A stretch of DNA of 64,000 nucleotides from Turnera subulata. Its lineage: Eukaryota > Streptophyta > Magnoliopsida > Malpighiales > Passifloraceae. The DNA is taken from contig JAKUCV010002005.1 in the NCBI GenBank assembly GCA_028386065.3, positions 1 to 64,000 of the forward strand. The letters run 5' to 3'. Positions 47,482 to 59,398 of this stretch are shown piece by piece. A program made the position numbers and the translations under genes. The notes beneath the pieces are model-generated. The model worked only from the letters and a program-made list of their open reading frames with translations, was not told where the DNA came from and did no database searches. The first letter of the stretch is position 1; every line of letters starts with the position of its first letter.

Positions 47482-47957
47482 TGGGCTATTAAAAGGCCCA
47501 CTGTATTTATGTTTCTCGTTTCTAATTTTATGTTTTGTTTTGGGCTTATACAAGGCCCATCAAACAGTGTTCCTCCGGCGAATCCCGAAGTGTTTTGACC
47601 GGAATCCGACGTTTCGGGATTTTCCCAGCAAGTCCAGAAGTGTTTGGCCGGAATTAGATACCTTTGGAGCCCGGAAGGCCATTGTATTTATTTTATTTAC
47701 TTTCATTTATATTAAGTTTGGGCTCATATTAGGCCCATTATATTTTAAATATTCTGTTCTTTACATTTCAATTGGGCTCATATAAGGCCCATTGTACTTA
47801 ATTTCTCGTTTTAATTTCTTTACGATTTTATTGGGCTCGTATAAGGCCCATCGCATTTGCTTTGTGATAATTTAATTATTATTGGGCTAATCTATAAAAG
47901 GCCCATTGCATTTCATTTTAGTCATTTATTTTTTTTGGGCTAATTAACGAAAGGCCT
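47482..47957 (+). repeat. Seven dyads of the form TGGGCT ... AGGCCCA
   Basis: Copies at 47482-47500, 47541-47559, 47719-47737, 47773-47791, 47832-47850, 47883-47905 and 47936-47957. An example is TGGGCTCATATAAGGCCCA. Each is an inverted repeat of a GGGCY site II-type motif around an AT core, often ATATAA. Start-to-start spacing is mostly 51-59 bp. Confidence 0.85.
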
Positions 47958-48022
47958 ATGTTTATTTCTTTCATTTTTCGTCTTTAATTATTTATTTAAA
48001 TTATGTTATTCGAGACCCTTCT

Positions 48023-48625
48023 AATTTCCAGAAGAAATTCATTATGGGTATTAAATGCCGACAGGAATTTACGTAATAATAGTCTGGAAGACTAAATATC
48101 AGAGTCCAGCAGACTCAATAACGAAAAATACAACGAAGACTCGATGTCTTACCGTTCAAAAGATCCTGAAGATCCTTCAAAGGAAAATCGAAAAAATACA
48201 AACTATTACCACCAGAAGAAGGAAATTATATGACCACCAGAAGCTGGATATTATATTTGCTTACCCTGAAGGAGCAATTCATTTTATATATTTTATGTTC
48301 AGTTTAAATTATTATGCATGGCAATTTATTTTATTTATTTATTTTTTCAGTACTTTATAATTATTTCTAGCATAATGCCTCAAGCATTAGTCTCGCAGGC
48401 AATGCAAAATTGACATCCACAGGGGGAGAATTATATGTGTGGATGTCAATCTAACATATTATGATATCTCGAAATGAGGAAAAGATTAACACGCTCCAGA
48501 AGAGCATAAATCCGCATATGTTCCGGAAGAACGCACGCATATGTTCCGGAAGAACGCATGTTTTTAAATATGATCTAGAAGATCGTATATTTACGCTCTG
48601 GAAGAGCATATACTCTTGAAGAGTA
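48023..48625 (+). repeat. Cluster of short hairpin-like dyads with a 5-base YNGAA-type centre
   Basis: Perfect arms flank a five-base centre such as CAGAA. Examples: AATTTCCAGAAGAAATT (48023-48039), AGTCTGGAAGACT (48081-48093), GATCCTGAAGATC (48162-48174), GCTCCAGAAGAGC (48493-48505), GTTCCGGAAGAAC (48520-48532 and 48543-48555), GATCTAGAAGATC (48572-48584), GCTCTGGAAGAGC (48595-48607), TACTCTTGAAGAGTA (48611-48625). Arms differ from copy to copy but always pair. More copies continue to 51.7 kb. Confidence 0.85.
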
Positions 48626-48852
48626 CCGACACCCCTAGTAATAAAATAAATTATTATGGATCTCGATGAATTGACTCTGATCTATTCCCTGAAACGAATA
48701 AAATAGTATCATTATTTGTGCCTGTGGGCGTAAATGAGATCATAAATGGAAAAGGTTCAAAGCAAACATGCATATTATTATTACATAAACGGATACATAA
48801 ATGGAGAACATTCAAAGAAGAATGGTTCTCATACATATGTTTAAACAGTAAT

Positions 48853-49536
48853 CTATCTGTTGGGTTCAACATTAACCCTGAAACTCTGAGCCTCACCATT
48901 AATGTTGACCCTAACACTGTCGTTCCAAGAGAACCACATACCACCCCTGTTGTTTTCTCCAGGTATCTCAAACCGATTCGTTGGAGGAAAACGAAGTGGA
49001 ATCACACCATGATTCTCTCCTGCTTGCCACATAGTCTCAGTAATCAGTACCATGTTAGGCTTGTATTGATTCTTCAGATCCCTTAAGGTACGCACAAAGT
49101 CTTGAGACCTTCTTGCTATACCCCTGCAATTCCACAATAAAAGTCGTACCTTAGGCCATGTAGGTGGTAACCCAGTCACACTTGGGACACTCCGAGCCAT
49201 CATGGAAACCTGATAATAACTGCTTTGATTTAAAATTTGATATGAAGGCTCTAGCTGAAATTCCTGCATCCTAGAAGATATGAAAAATATTATAGAGTTA
49301 GCTGAGCCATAAAAATTTGTCCTGAGATTGCCTTGGTCCTCCAGGAAGAAAGTTTCTTCCATTGGAGTCATAAAGAACCTAGACGAGTATAGCTCATCTA
49401 CAAAAACTAAACGTGGGATTCTTGCTAGCTCATTAGGCAGTTCCTCTTGTTGTTCATTTACCATGCTATAGGCCAATCTATTTCTCCTGCCTAGTGAGGC
49501 ACCCTCAACAAAGAAAACTGTAGCTGGGGAAGGCAT
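48853..49536 (-). CDS. Cassette ORF2, copy C: intact 227-aa protein, antisense within copia family II
   Basis: Same length and architecture as copies B and D: MPSPATVFFVEG start, NELARIPRLVFVDELYSSRF, LLLWNCRG near residue 132, LITET near 164, and GGMWFSWND near 198, ending EPNR. It is the most diverged copy. Over the 20 codons from NEL to SRF it differs from copy B at 15 codons synonymously and at 2 by replacement, a strong sign of purifying selection. It is unbroken although the pol gene of the same element is riddled with stops. No ORF1 partner is seen. Only the first half of an EEP fold is present, so nuclease function is not implied. Confidence 0.8.
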   Translation of the reverse strand: MPSPATVFFVEGASLGRRNRLAYSMVNEQQEELPNELARIPRLVFVDELYSSRFFMTPMEETFFLEDQGNLRTNFYGSANSIIFFISSRMQEFQLEPSYQILNQSSYYQVSMMARSVPSVTGLPPTWPKVRLLLWNCRGIARRSQDFVRTLRDLKNQYKPNMVLITETMWQAGENHGVIPLRFPPTNRFEIPGENNRGGMWFSWNDSVRVNINGEAQSFRVNVEPNR

Positions 49537-49630
49537 TTTTTGGTCTTGGTTGAGTTTTCTGTTTCTTTGCTCTGATGAATTTTTCTATATCTCTGAGTTT
49601 TTCCTGTATCTTCCCATGTAATCCTTCCCC

Positions 49631-49756
49631 CATTTTATAGCCTGAGCATAGATAGCCAGGTGTCCCCGAAACGATCCAGAAGATTTTCGGTGGATTATAT
49701 TATTATTCAGAAAATTCCAAAGCTTTACAATCCTCGAGGATTTGTTTTTGGAAATG
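49631..49756 (-). promoter_or_regulatory. Candidate promoter of ORF2 copy C
   Basis: A TATA box (CTATAAAATG on the minus strand) at 49631-49640 lies about 103 bp before the ATG. The conserved upstream block at 49706-49756 contains the 14-bp perfect palindrome AATCCTCGAGGATT (49729-49742), where copy D has GATCTTCAAGATC. Confidence 0.5.
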
Positions 49757-49844
49757 TCTGTCACTACATTAATTATTGTCCAATAATTCCGATTCTTTCC
49801 GACATGAGTGGCAGGAATAAGCCTAATATTGACACATGTATTGC

Positions 49845-51632
49845 AGCCTGAAGCTAGCAGTTGAGTAATTGAAACTTAACATATCCAGCCAGAAGCTGGA
49901 ATGCACTAGCCTGGAGCTAGCAATTTTAAGTGTTTAGATACACAGCTTGCGCAGCCTGAAGCTGGCACCAACTTGAAGTTGGTTCATAGATTTATTGTTT
50001 GGCATGACTGGATGGGCCATCCCGGGTCAATAATGATGCACGAAATTTATTGGATCATTCATTGAAAAACCAGAAGTTTTACAATCAATGAATTTCTATG
50101 AGTTTGTTTGCTGCGAAAGTTATTTTACGGCCTTCCTAAGATGAGAATGGCCTAGTATCACCAGCAAGTTTGAGAATAGTTCAGGGACATAAACGCGGAC
50201 TGATAAATCCGCAGTGTTAACCATCTAGGTAATTTTTACGATGCATCGACTAGATGGTCTATTATGTGACGCAAGTTGGCATTGTGCGCACTTATTTTGA
50301 TGATTAAGCCACTTGCGGGTACATATCCCTACTTATATTACTAGACTATACGTCTAGATAATGCTGGTATATTTCATCAATGGAGAATGTATATCATTGG
50401 AAATAAACCCAAAGAGATCTGAGCCATATTGACAATTGATTGCAGGACCATTGATGAAATGTTACTGTTTGATAAAATGGTATTTTATATGCAGCAACAC
50501 TTGAATGCATCAAGCCAACATGATAGGATCTCCCCTTTAATCGATTAATGGTCACATACTTAGTCTCTCCCATCTTCGAACGATCGTTTATATAGTATAA
50601 AAATTCTCCACCACAACATTGTTTTGTTGGTCCTTAAAGAAAATTGGGAATATATGTTGTGTATGTTGGGTATGTTAATTTGATGTTAGAGTATTACCCA
50701 ACATAAGGGGGAGGAAATAAGCAGCTGGATTAAGAAATTATTGAAATGACTTATCAATATTTAATTTTTGATCCTCGAATATTAGTAAGAACCTGAAGTT
50801 CTAAGAAATGATTCATTTGCAAAAGATTAGTAAGTCATTTGCCAGACATATTTATTTGAAATATGTGACTATATACCAGCTGCAAATGCTCCTATTTTGA
50901 TGTTCCTGAAGAACAATATAAGTATGCAAATGAATCCATATGGATTATACCCGGTTCCAAAAAAAAAAGAAATTCTCGATAAAGAAAAAGGAGCAAAAGT
51001 GATAAGATGGTCCCAGTAAGAAAATAAGACCTCCAGTAGAGGTTAGAATTAAAAGTCCTCCAGAAGAGGTTGATTCTCTGACACAATTGATAAATTTCCA
51101 GAAGTAACTCAGGTACCTGAAATAAATGAGCATGATGAGATCTCAATTACAGTGTCAGTAATAAGATGGAACCGACGAGAAATAACTGTCGACGGAATAC
51201 TTGTTTATAATATAGCGCTAAATAAAATGAGGATCATGAACCTACATTTGATGAATGTAGGCGCAGTATGATTGGCCAAAATAGAGAAACATGATTAAAG
51301 GCTGTGTTGGACTCGCTCGAAGCGAGAAATTTCCGGACCTGTAGTCCATACACCAGAAGGTGTAAAATTCAACTGATCATAAAATGGGAATTTGTGTGGG
51401 AAAAGAATATGAGATATAAAGCACGGTTTATGGCACAAAGTTTTACCCAAATGACCAGGTATTAATTATGAGGAGTTTTACTCCCCTGTGGTGGATGCAA
51501 TTATGTTAATAAGTCTGGCATCATATAAAATGAATTTGAAATGCATCTAGTCAATGCTATTACAGCCTATTTATTAATATGGATCCATAAGTCATGAAGA
51601 TCCCTGAAGGATCCAAGTTGCCTGAAGCAACT
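49845..51632 (+). repeat. Dispersed hairpin-like dyads with YNGAA-type centre, second group
   Basis: Examples: CCAGCCAGAAGCTGG (49885-49899), CTAGCCTGGAGCTAG (49906-49920), ACCAACTTGAAGTTGGT (49967-49983), AAAACCAGAAGTTTT (50066-50080), AGAACCTGAAGTTCT (50788-50802), TGTTCCTGAAGAACA (50901-50915), ACCTCCAGTAGAGGT (51029-51043), CCTCCAGAAGAGG (51057-51069), CTCGCTCGAAGCGAG (about 51312-51326), GATCCCTGAAGGATC (51599-51613), AGTTGCCTGAAGCAACT (51616-51632). They occur in both spacer and former coding sequence. Confidence 0.85.
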
Positions 51633-52180
51633 AACTCCCGGGAAATTACATAAATAGAACTGAATTGATATTTACAGTCTTTTTGAGTGTGAATAAATCT
51701 ATTTATGATTAGCACTCCAGAAGAGGCTTCCAAATACCGTGCTATTAAATTGGTCCTGGAATACCTTGTTATAAAGCCTGAAGTTTTTTTGATTTAAGCC
51801 TATTGGCAAGATATGTGTTTTTCTCTTATCTTCGGGGTATAAAAGATGTAGCGTTATGATAATCCTGTAAGCCCGAAGAAAGGAGAGTTGTTTTTGCAGA
51901 TGTAGATCGCTTATTCAGTCCACATAAATCAAAGACGGACATCAACCATAACTTTACACATGAAATTGTTGCATCATTGGGACTACAAAAGGCAAAAGGG
52001 CAAGACAGATGCTCCAACAACAAAATTATGAAGATAAAGCTCCCACATTGTCCAGTTAAGAGTAATGATGTATCAAAAAGTGATCAGACAAGGCACATAT
52101 CTCCAGAAGTTGACGAGAAGATAATTGTCATGCCACGACATCAAGAAACCAAGAAATGCCAAAATGAGGGGGAGTAGAAT
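50960..52180 (+). pseudogene. Copia reverse transcriptase/RNase H remnant of family II
   Basis: Plus-strand translation in shifting frames shows the typical copia RT start (KWEFVWEKN, RYKARFMAQ), then PGINYEEFYSPVVDA, SLASYK, and KIPEG near 51600. C-terminal sequence with many stops follows to ~52180. Gag, protease and integrase are not recognisable. This is the sense-strand pol of the element at 46393-52506, long inactive. Confidence 0.75.
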
Positions 52181-52295
52181 ACGCACTGCATTCTTTTTTC
52201 CTTCACCAAGTTTTTGTCCCACAGGATTTTTCTTGGTAAGGTTTTTAATGAGGCAGTTCTTCCTAAGTGTATTCTACCCAATACAAAATGACATT

Positions 52296-52305
52296 CAAGG
52301 GGGAG
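52296..52305 (+). other. Polypurine tract of copia family II
   Basis: CAAGGGGGAG immediately before the TGTTAT of the right LTR. Confidence 0.8.
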
Positions 52306-52506
52306 TGTTATAAATATTAAAGTGAATGTCATTTAGCATACCTAACGTGGCTTTGTCACCTTCCCCCGCTTATGTGTATAAATACACCAAAATAATGAAA
52401 CTTATGATGGATGAAAAACACCGTTCTGCCTCTTCCTATTTCCATCTCTTGCTCCTCCTTATCCTTCTTCTTCAATCATCATCATTAACACACACAATTT
52501 ACAACA
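52306..52506 (+). repeat. 3' LTR of copia family II, 201 bp
   Basis: Differs from the 5' LTR at about three sites (TTCTTCTTC for TTCATTTTC, and ACACACAATTT for ACACAAAATTT). Confidence 0.9.
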
Positions 52507-52511
52507 AAGCA

Positions 52512-53548
52512 AGAAAAGTACATGATTTATTGGGTTTGGAGTTAGTTGCATAGAGCAAAAATAAAAACTTGGCAGTATAAACAATGACAAACAAGTGATG
52601 TCCAAAAATTCCAAAGCTACAAATCACGGGTCTCTCTTAAATTGCCGTAACGTCTTGGAAATATCAGATAAAGAATATTATGAAACAACAACATCTGCCA
52701 TAGCCAGATCAATGGGCATGCATTGGATCAGGAGGCCTTTATTTTATTATTAACCTTTTTTCCTGAAGAAAAATTATATTCTTTGCTAATCTTTTGTATC
52801 AAGTCTTGGAGTATATGTGATTTGCAGCATCATTTGTGAATCTTTTGTGCAGATCTCCTCCGCAGCTTACATAATTGCTTTATATCCTGATATAAAAAAA
52901 ACAGCTTACATAGTTCCTTTATCCTTTTCTCCACCAATCACTTCATGTTATGACAATTAATGAATACTTATATATACCCATATGAACATTGATAAAATAT
53001 AGTACATAACATACCCATATGAATGCTGCCCGTCGATTTTAGGGATAGAAATTCTAATTATTAATTCATTAATAGTTTTTTGTTTGTGCCTGTGAGAGCT
53101 ATAGAGAGATATAGGAAGATATGTTTCTTTAATCCTTTTTAAGCCACCACCTTCTCTCTTGAAGGAACTTGTAAGTTGTAAACATTAATTTCGCACTACA
53201 ATAGTCAAATTTGGTAAGCTAGTAGTAAAATTTTGTCTTTAACATGGCCTGTTGCACTTACTTCTTGCTTAGCTGTAGAACAACATCATTTAATTCATTA
53301 TGCGATCTTTTCCTTTATATTTACGCTCAAGCTTGTCAGAGTATGATGATCCACTACATGTTCAAAAATTTTATTTAACACGCCACCAATTAATTCCAAG
53401 CCTGCTTTCTCCGTCACCCTTTAAGCTTAGCTCTATTAGTTATTGCCTAGCAACTCCATATATATAGTAGTACTCAGTACTATACCCATAAGAACAACGG
53501 AAACAGATATATATTCCCAGGCAAACAATCTTTGCATACATATTGAGT
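52512..53548. other. Upstream region of the alpha-galactosidase gene
   Basis: No other gene is seen. The sequence is AT-rich. Confidence 0.5.
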
Positions 53549-56500
53549 ATGTATTCAGCTTTAGTGCTTGGACTTGGCCTGTGCAGCTTCTTCTTCTTGG
53601 TACTAAACCCAGATGGAGGTGTTGATGCTTATCGACAGAATCAGAAGATGGGTTTCATTTTAAGGGAGCAGATAATTCGAAGGGCTCTTTTGGACAATGG
53701 TCTTGGCCGCACACCACCTATGGGGTACTGAAACCTCTTCTTCTCTGTCTTTGGTTATTGCATTTGATTATAGTCAACAGATCATAAAAGGATAGTATGA
53801 TTTCAGAGAAAATGTAATAACTAATAACTCTCTAATACGTGGAAATGTGAAAAAAGATGTATACATGTGCATATACATTTCATTTCTTTTTGAGATTGAA
53901 AGCTTCCATTCTTACACCATGTGAAAGAAAAAAACAACTTAACTACTGAGAAAAAAAGGGCCTATTTTTAAAGTTTGTTGGTGCTTCTTTTGGTTTTTCC
54001 AAGGTCTCACTCTTTTTCCTGATGATTACCATTTACCAGTATGTGTTTAATTAATGTCTGTTTAATTATGTGACGTTATCTATGATCAGATGGAATAGTT
54101 GGAACCACTTCCAGTGTAATATTGAAGAGAAATTGATTAGGCAAACGGGTAAGTCCATCTTGATTGCGTTAGTATCTGTTCCTCTTCACTTTGACTCTGA
54201 GAAATATGGTGATTATCCTTAAAACGTAAAATCTGTTCCTTCATGGCAGCTGATGCAATGGTATCGTCAGGACTTGCTGCAGTGGGTTATCAATATATAA
54301 ATTTAGGTAGTGAGCTTTTCAAGTGATCCTTTCTAGTTATAATTCCACGCATTGTTTTTAGTGATTGTTTTCTAGCGAATCCTTTTATCTTTTTCGTCTG
54401 CTTTTATAGATGATTGCTGGGCGGAACTTAACAGAGACTCCCAGGTACTTTACGTTCAATTTCTAGTCATCATAATTGATTTAATTATTACAATTGCTCC
54501 ATATAAGTTGGCTTCTTTTTTTAGTTTTTTACATTTTTTTTTATTAACTTTTATGCATCGAGCCTTTTGTAGAGTGATAAAATTATATATTCTTTTCCCT
54601 TTATGAAAAGAACACCGTGATTTCAAACCAACCATATAGTGTTGATTCAAATGTCCCAGCACCAGCAGTGAGGTCCAGCAAGTAATCATTAATGCTTTTC
54701 CCAAATCTGGAAAACTAACAACTGCTTCATTCAAGCTTTGTATGATGGTTGGACGACTGTCTATCCTTTCTTTATTTGTAATATGAAGTATATTTCCCTT
54801 TTTGTTCTTCCCTATGATCCGAGAATGAAAAACTTTTAAGTTCACACGACTTTATAAACTTGTCCAAAACTTGACTAATTTATCATTCCAGATAAAGAAA
54901 ATAGTTGGATTAGATGTCTAATTTTACTTATCAAGATTTTTTTCCCTATAATTATATAACATTTTTGTGCATACCTTGATCACATTTTTTGTCCTAAGAA
55001 ATAAGAATCAATTAATACTGTCACTTTTTTATCCTGTACAAATTTGTAAACCTATGAGGCATTCAATGTTGGCATTCTGGCAGGGAAACTTGGTTCCCAA
55101 AACTTCAACCTTTCCCTCTGGAATAAAGGCCTTGGCAGATTATGTCCACAGCAAAGGATTAAAACTTGGTATTTATTCTGATGCTGGGTAAGGGTCACAA
55201 TTATCCTTATAAATTTAGCTTTGCCTACCCAACTGAGTTTCACAGAAATATATATCAATAGATGATAGATACAGGAAAATGGCACTTAAAGTTCCTTAAA
55301 GTATGCCTCAATCTACAAATTAGATAACAATTTAAAACAAGTGTTAGTACATGGTTTCATTGCGAGGCTTAGTTTATTTCACACTAACTTCTGATTATTT
55401 TGTTCAAGATCCCAAACATGTAGCAAACAAATGCCTGGATCATTAGGCCACGAGGAGCAAGATGCAAAAACTTTTGCCTCTTGGGTATACATGTTTAACT
55501 ATTACTCAAAATATTTCTCAACATTTCTTGCCCCCTCGATGGCTTACTAATTAGCATTTCATGGGGTGGAACTCAGGGAATTGATTACTTGAAGTATGAT
55601 AATTGCAACAATGATGGTACAAGCCCAAAGGAGAGGTATGCTTGTGGCAATGTGCAAATTAATTCTTTTTATTTGAATGTAACATCAATTTATATCTGAA
55701 AACTCCATATGCAGTTTATTCCCTTCACGTTTTTGTTGCTCAGGTATCCGGTGATGAGTAAAGCTTTATTGAACTCCGGGAGGCCCATCTTTTTCTCTCT
55801 ATGCGAATGGTAAAAAAACATCTACCATTTTTTTTTCAATATAAGTAAGAAAAACATCGACAATATGCATATGGTTACTAGTATGCGATAGTTTTGAGGA
55901 AAAGAAGAAATTCGGATTAACATCAAACTTGCAAATCTTTGATGGTTCATAATTCTGTGAAATTTTAGGGGACAAGAAGACCCTGCAAAATGGGCCCCGA
56001 GTATCGGAAATAGTTGGAGAACAACCGGAGACATTTCTGATAATTGGGGCAGGTAGTAATGAGCATACCAAGGATATACAGTATTCATATTTTGCTTTGA
56101 AACTTCTTGAATGGTGGTGGCATCTATACATGGTCATTTTGTTGTTTATCTTTGAAAAACTAATAATTTTTCTTCCTTTGAACCAGCATGACATCTCTTG
56201 CGGATCAAAATGATCAATGGGCATCATATGCTGGACCCGGAAGCTGGAATGGTAAAGCAATTTAATTAACCTTGCATCTATCTAACCTAATAACTCATGG
56301 CACCAGTGGGTTCGATCCCAATGATGGTTAGAAGAATTCGGTAGTTTTTAGGATTTTGGTGTACACAAAAAAATATTACATCAGCAGTTTTATATTTAAA
56401 TTTGTTAAAAAATCATCAAATTATCATCGTTAAACTACTTATTTTCTGTCAATATGACTTGATAACAGATCCTGACATGCTTGAAGTTGGAAATGGAGGC

Positions 56501-57408
56501 ATGACAACCGAGGAGTACCGCTCGCATTTCAGTATTTGGGCACTAGCCAAGGTAGCCGCCTTAAGAAACAGGACTGAGGGTTTCAGTTTCCCATAAAACA
56601 AAATCAAATAAAGAAAAAAAATTATTGGGAATCAATTTTTTTTTAGCTGGTGATACGTTACATTGATGTCAACTAGTTTGGGAACTAAGATTTTCTGGTG
56701 TTTACTTACAGGCTCCGCTTTTAATTGGGTGTGATTTGAGGACAATGAACAATGAGACATACGACATACTAAGTAACAAGGAAGTGATTGCAGTTAATCA
56801 AGGTGTGGGACTGTTTAACTTCCTGATCATCTTTTTTAATGGAATTAGAAATGTTTAGTTTTTAATTTTCATGAAAATGGTATTGGTGAACAGATAAACT
56901 TGGAATTCAAGGAAAGAAGGTCAAGAAAGATGGAGATCTGGAGGTCAGTTCTGCTTCTCCAATCCCATCTGCTTATTTGCATCAATATGCAATTTAATGA
57001 TGCTTAAAGTTACAGTCTACGACTCTATGCCATAGAATTAAAACAATCTCTTGACTTGGAAACTGTAGGTTTGGGCTGGACCCCTCAGCAAAGGCAGGGT
57101 AGCAGTGGTGCTGTGGAACAGAAGTTCCTCCAAATCTACAGTAACTGCTTACTGGTCTGATATTGGTCTGAAATCATCAACTACTGTCAAAGCTCGGGAT
57201 TTATGGGCGGTGAGATATATGAACCATTTTTTTCTTGTTACATTGCTTGTGTTTATGACCCGCAAGCAAATTTGTTTTGTAATCTTTCCTAATTCTTACT
57301 ATGAACTGTTCTAATCTGCAGCACTCAACTCAGTCATCAGTTAAAGCTCAAATATCTGCAGATTTGGACTCCCATGCTTGTAAGATGTATGTTCTGACAC
57401 CAAAATAA
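53549..57408 (+). CDS. Alpha-galactosidase (GH27), 15 exons
   Basis: Exons 53549-53724, 54090-54148, 54250-54306, 54410-54444, 55084-55187, 55409-55484, 55577-55635, 55744-55809, 55969-56052, 56187-56251, 56469-56551, 56712-56802, 56894-56943, 57069-57209 and 57322-57408 join in frame to 410 aa with GT-AG junctions. It hydrolyses terminal alpha-1,6-galactose from raffinose-type sugars, galactomannan or galactolipids. Seen: an N-terminal signal peptide ([15 protein letters not shown]), the GH27 start ([14 protein letters not shown]), YINLDDCW, the nucleophile Asp in [15 protein letters not shown], the acid/base Asp in [12 protein letters not shown], and a C-terminal beta domain. I took the ATG at 53549; an earlier in-frame TTG is not needed. 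Secreted, to apoplast or vacuole. Confidence 0.93.
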
Positions 57409-59008
57409 TTGGAGCACCATCAAAATATTAGGGAGGAATAGTAAGTTAGGGGCAAAGGAGAACATCATGGAACTTGGCGAATCCTGTGGCAGATTAACGT
57501 TCATTTCTAACAATATGCTATACCATATGTGCCAGTGCATCAGAAAGTATAATTGTTCTTCCATTATAGTACTCTGTTATATATGTATCAAATACTTTAC
57601 AGTTGCTTTATTTGCAAATACAGTGAATTAAATTATGTGGTCCATATCAAAGAGAAGAAGTACAAAACCATATCCGTATTAAAGTAAATTATTTGGTATG
57701 TTGCAGTCCCCAAATGCTCAATTCATAGTATTTTCGTGTAGAAAATTGTAAAACTGATTTTTCAAGTGATTAGTAAATTGAAATAGGATGCAGCGGGTCC
57801 ACCAAAAAAGTGATAAAGGTGCTGATTGTGTTCCAAAATTATCTTTACTTTTCTGTACAAATTCATTTGATATTTAACTTTTTCCAGTCTGCAACCAGAA
57901 AATGGTTCGCTGTTTTGATGATTCCTGCTTAGAATAGAGTTAGTTTTTCAGTTAGTCCAATTCTTTTTGTGTGTCTGGTTGAAAATTGCTGAAATATCAA
58001 GCTCAAGAGAGAATATGGAGTGCCAAGTGTGATTGCAGGATTTAATTCTGGTAAGTTGGGTCTTGTGCATATACATTTTTTGTCTGATTCTTGTGCATTT
58101 ACATATAGCTCGTGTACTACAATGAACGTAGCTTGAAAATCTGGTCAGGGGATGACATTCATTAATGTGCTTGTGCCTTAATACTAGGATACAGTTTCCA
58201 AACATACCCAGACAGATAGGTGGGGTGGTGGCAGTGCAATCCCTTTCAGTGCCTAATAATTGATATAGGACAAAGATTTAGTAGACCTGTCATAACTGAT
58301 ATACACAGATGAGTCGCTTTCTATTCAGTTTTGTAAGGGGTCCAACCAAGTACGTAGTTTTCGTTTGAATTACTTGAGATTCTAATGTACAAAGGGGCTT
58401 TGGATTATATTCATATGTTCAAGTTTGGTTACCATTATTTTGTGAAAAATTGCACCAGGAAGCTATTTCAATTCCCATAATCACAAGCAATATAAGCAGC
58501 TGGAATGGAAGAGATCGTAATATAGTAAAGTGAAGCAAACAACAATCCGTTTATTGATAATTACAAACAATCCCAATTCAAACAAGAATAAAAGAAACAA
58601 GCCAAATGAACTAATGTATTGCTATGGTTTTCCTATCCATAGAATACATACATACATATTAAAGAATAAGAGAGCTATAGAAAACGAATGAAAGAATATC
58701 TGCTGCACATATGATTCAAACAATCCCACAAACTGTGCCATCCGTAGGCATAAGATTTGTAACCAATGAATTTTACGCTTGGCTTCATTGAAGGAGAACT
58801 GGAGTACTTGGAAAAAAAGACCCCTGGCCCCGTCTAGCCTCTCATGCATCAAGTTGCAACATTCTTCTTTTGCTTCTCAATGACCAACCCAGAGAGTGCT
58901 TCTTTGAAAAACAATACATATTCACACAAGTAGGCGACAGGAAAAAGGCCTCTCATAAAACAGGCTCTCCATCACCACCCAACTGAAGAAAATTAAACCA
59001 TTTTATGA
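57409..59008. other. Intergenic region between alpha-galactosidase and the DUF761 gene
   Basis: 3' UTRs of the two convergent genes. No further gene or repeat is recognised. Confidence 0.5.
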
Positions 59009-59398
59009 TCATGGCGAGACAGAGGTAAAGCTGTTCCCCCTCAAGTACTTGAGCTCCAAAGAAATCTGCCTTTCAATCTGAAGTTGGCGGTGGAAGTTTT
59101 GGATGAACATTTCAGCCTTCTTGTCAATATCTTCTTCTTCTGATGGGTAGCTAATGGTTCTATGCAACCCTGATGATGATGAATAAGACCTTGATAATGA
59201 TGAATCTTCAGATTCTGAATCATCATACGCAGCCCTTAAACCTGGTCGATCATTGAAGCTAAGTTGATGCCTCCTCACAGAAGCTGCCCCCATCATGGAG
59301 GCTACCCGCCATCGACTGAGGTCAAGATTTAGTAGTATCTTAACCTTCTTCACTGCCCTCCTAAGCCGGCTCATTAATGACCAGTTTTCCATGCCCAT
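59009..59398 (-). CDS. DUF761 (cotton-fibre-type) small protein
   Basis: 129 aa, single exon. It has a basic N-terminus (SRLRRAVKKVKILLNLDLSRWR), a Ser-rich acidic middle (SESEDSSLSRSYSSSS) and the C-terminal DUF761 helix (EEDIDKKAEMFIQNFHRQL, then RQISLELKY). Plant DUF761 proteins are mostly uncharacterised; some are stress-related. The start at 59398 has another Met two codons on. Upstream, ~750 bp to 60150 shows no other gene. Confidence 0.8.
   Translation of the reverse strand: MGMENWSLMSRLRRAVKKVKILLNLDLSRWRVASMMGAASVRRHQLSFNDRPGLRAAYDDSESEDSSLSRSYSSSSGLHRTISYPSEEEDIDKKAEMFIQNFHRQLQIERQISLELKYLRGNSFTSVSP

Larger units (their letters stand above)
46393..52506 (+). mobile_element. Complete non-autonomous copia-type element (family II), 6114 bp, TSD AAGCA
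   Basis: Two 201-bp LTRs (46393-46593, 52306-52506) begin TGTTATAAATATT and end TTTACAACA. The flanking duplication AAGCA is at 46388-46392 and 52507-52511. The LTRs differ at about three positions by eye, so insertion is fairly recent. A primer site (CGTTATCAGCACG) follows the left LTR, and a polypurine tract (CAAGGGGGAG) precedes the right one. The inside holds a GC-rich leader, arrays of short dyads, antisense ORF2 copy C, and plus-strand RT/RNase H ruined by many stops. Confidence 0.93.

Noticed and set aside
50892..51146. An ORF1 homologue upstream of ORF2 copy C
   Set aside because: The minus-strand frames here show none of the MDSPLRT or coiled-coil motifs. They are shadows of the dead RT.
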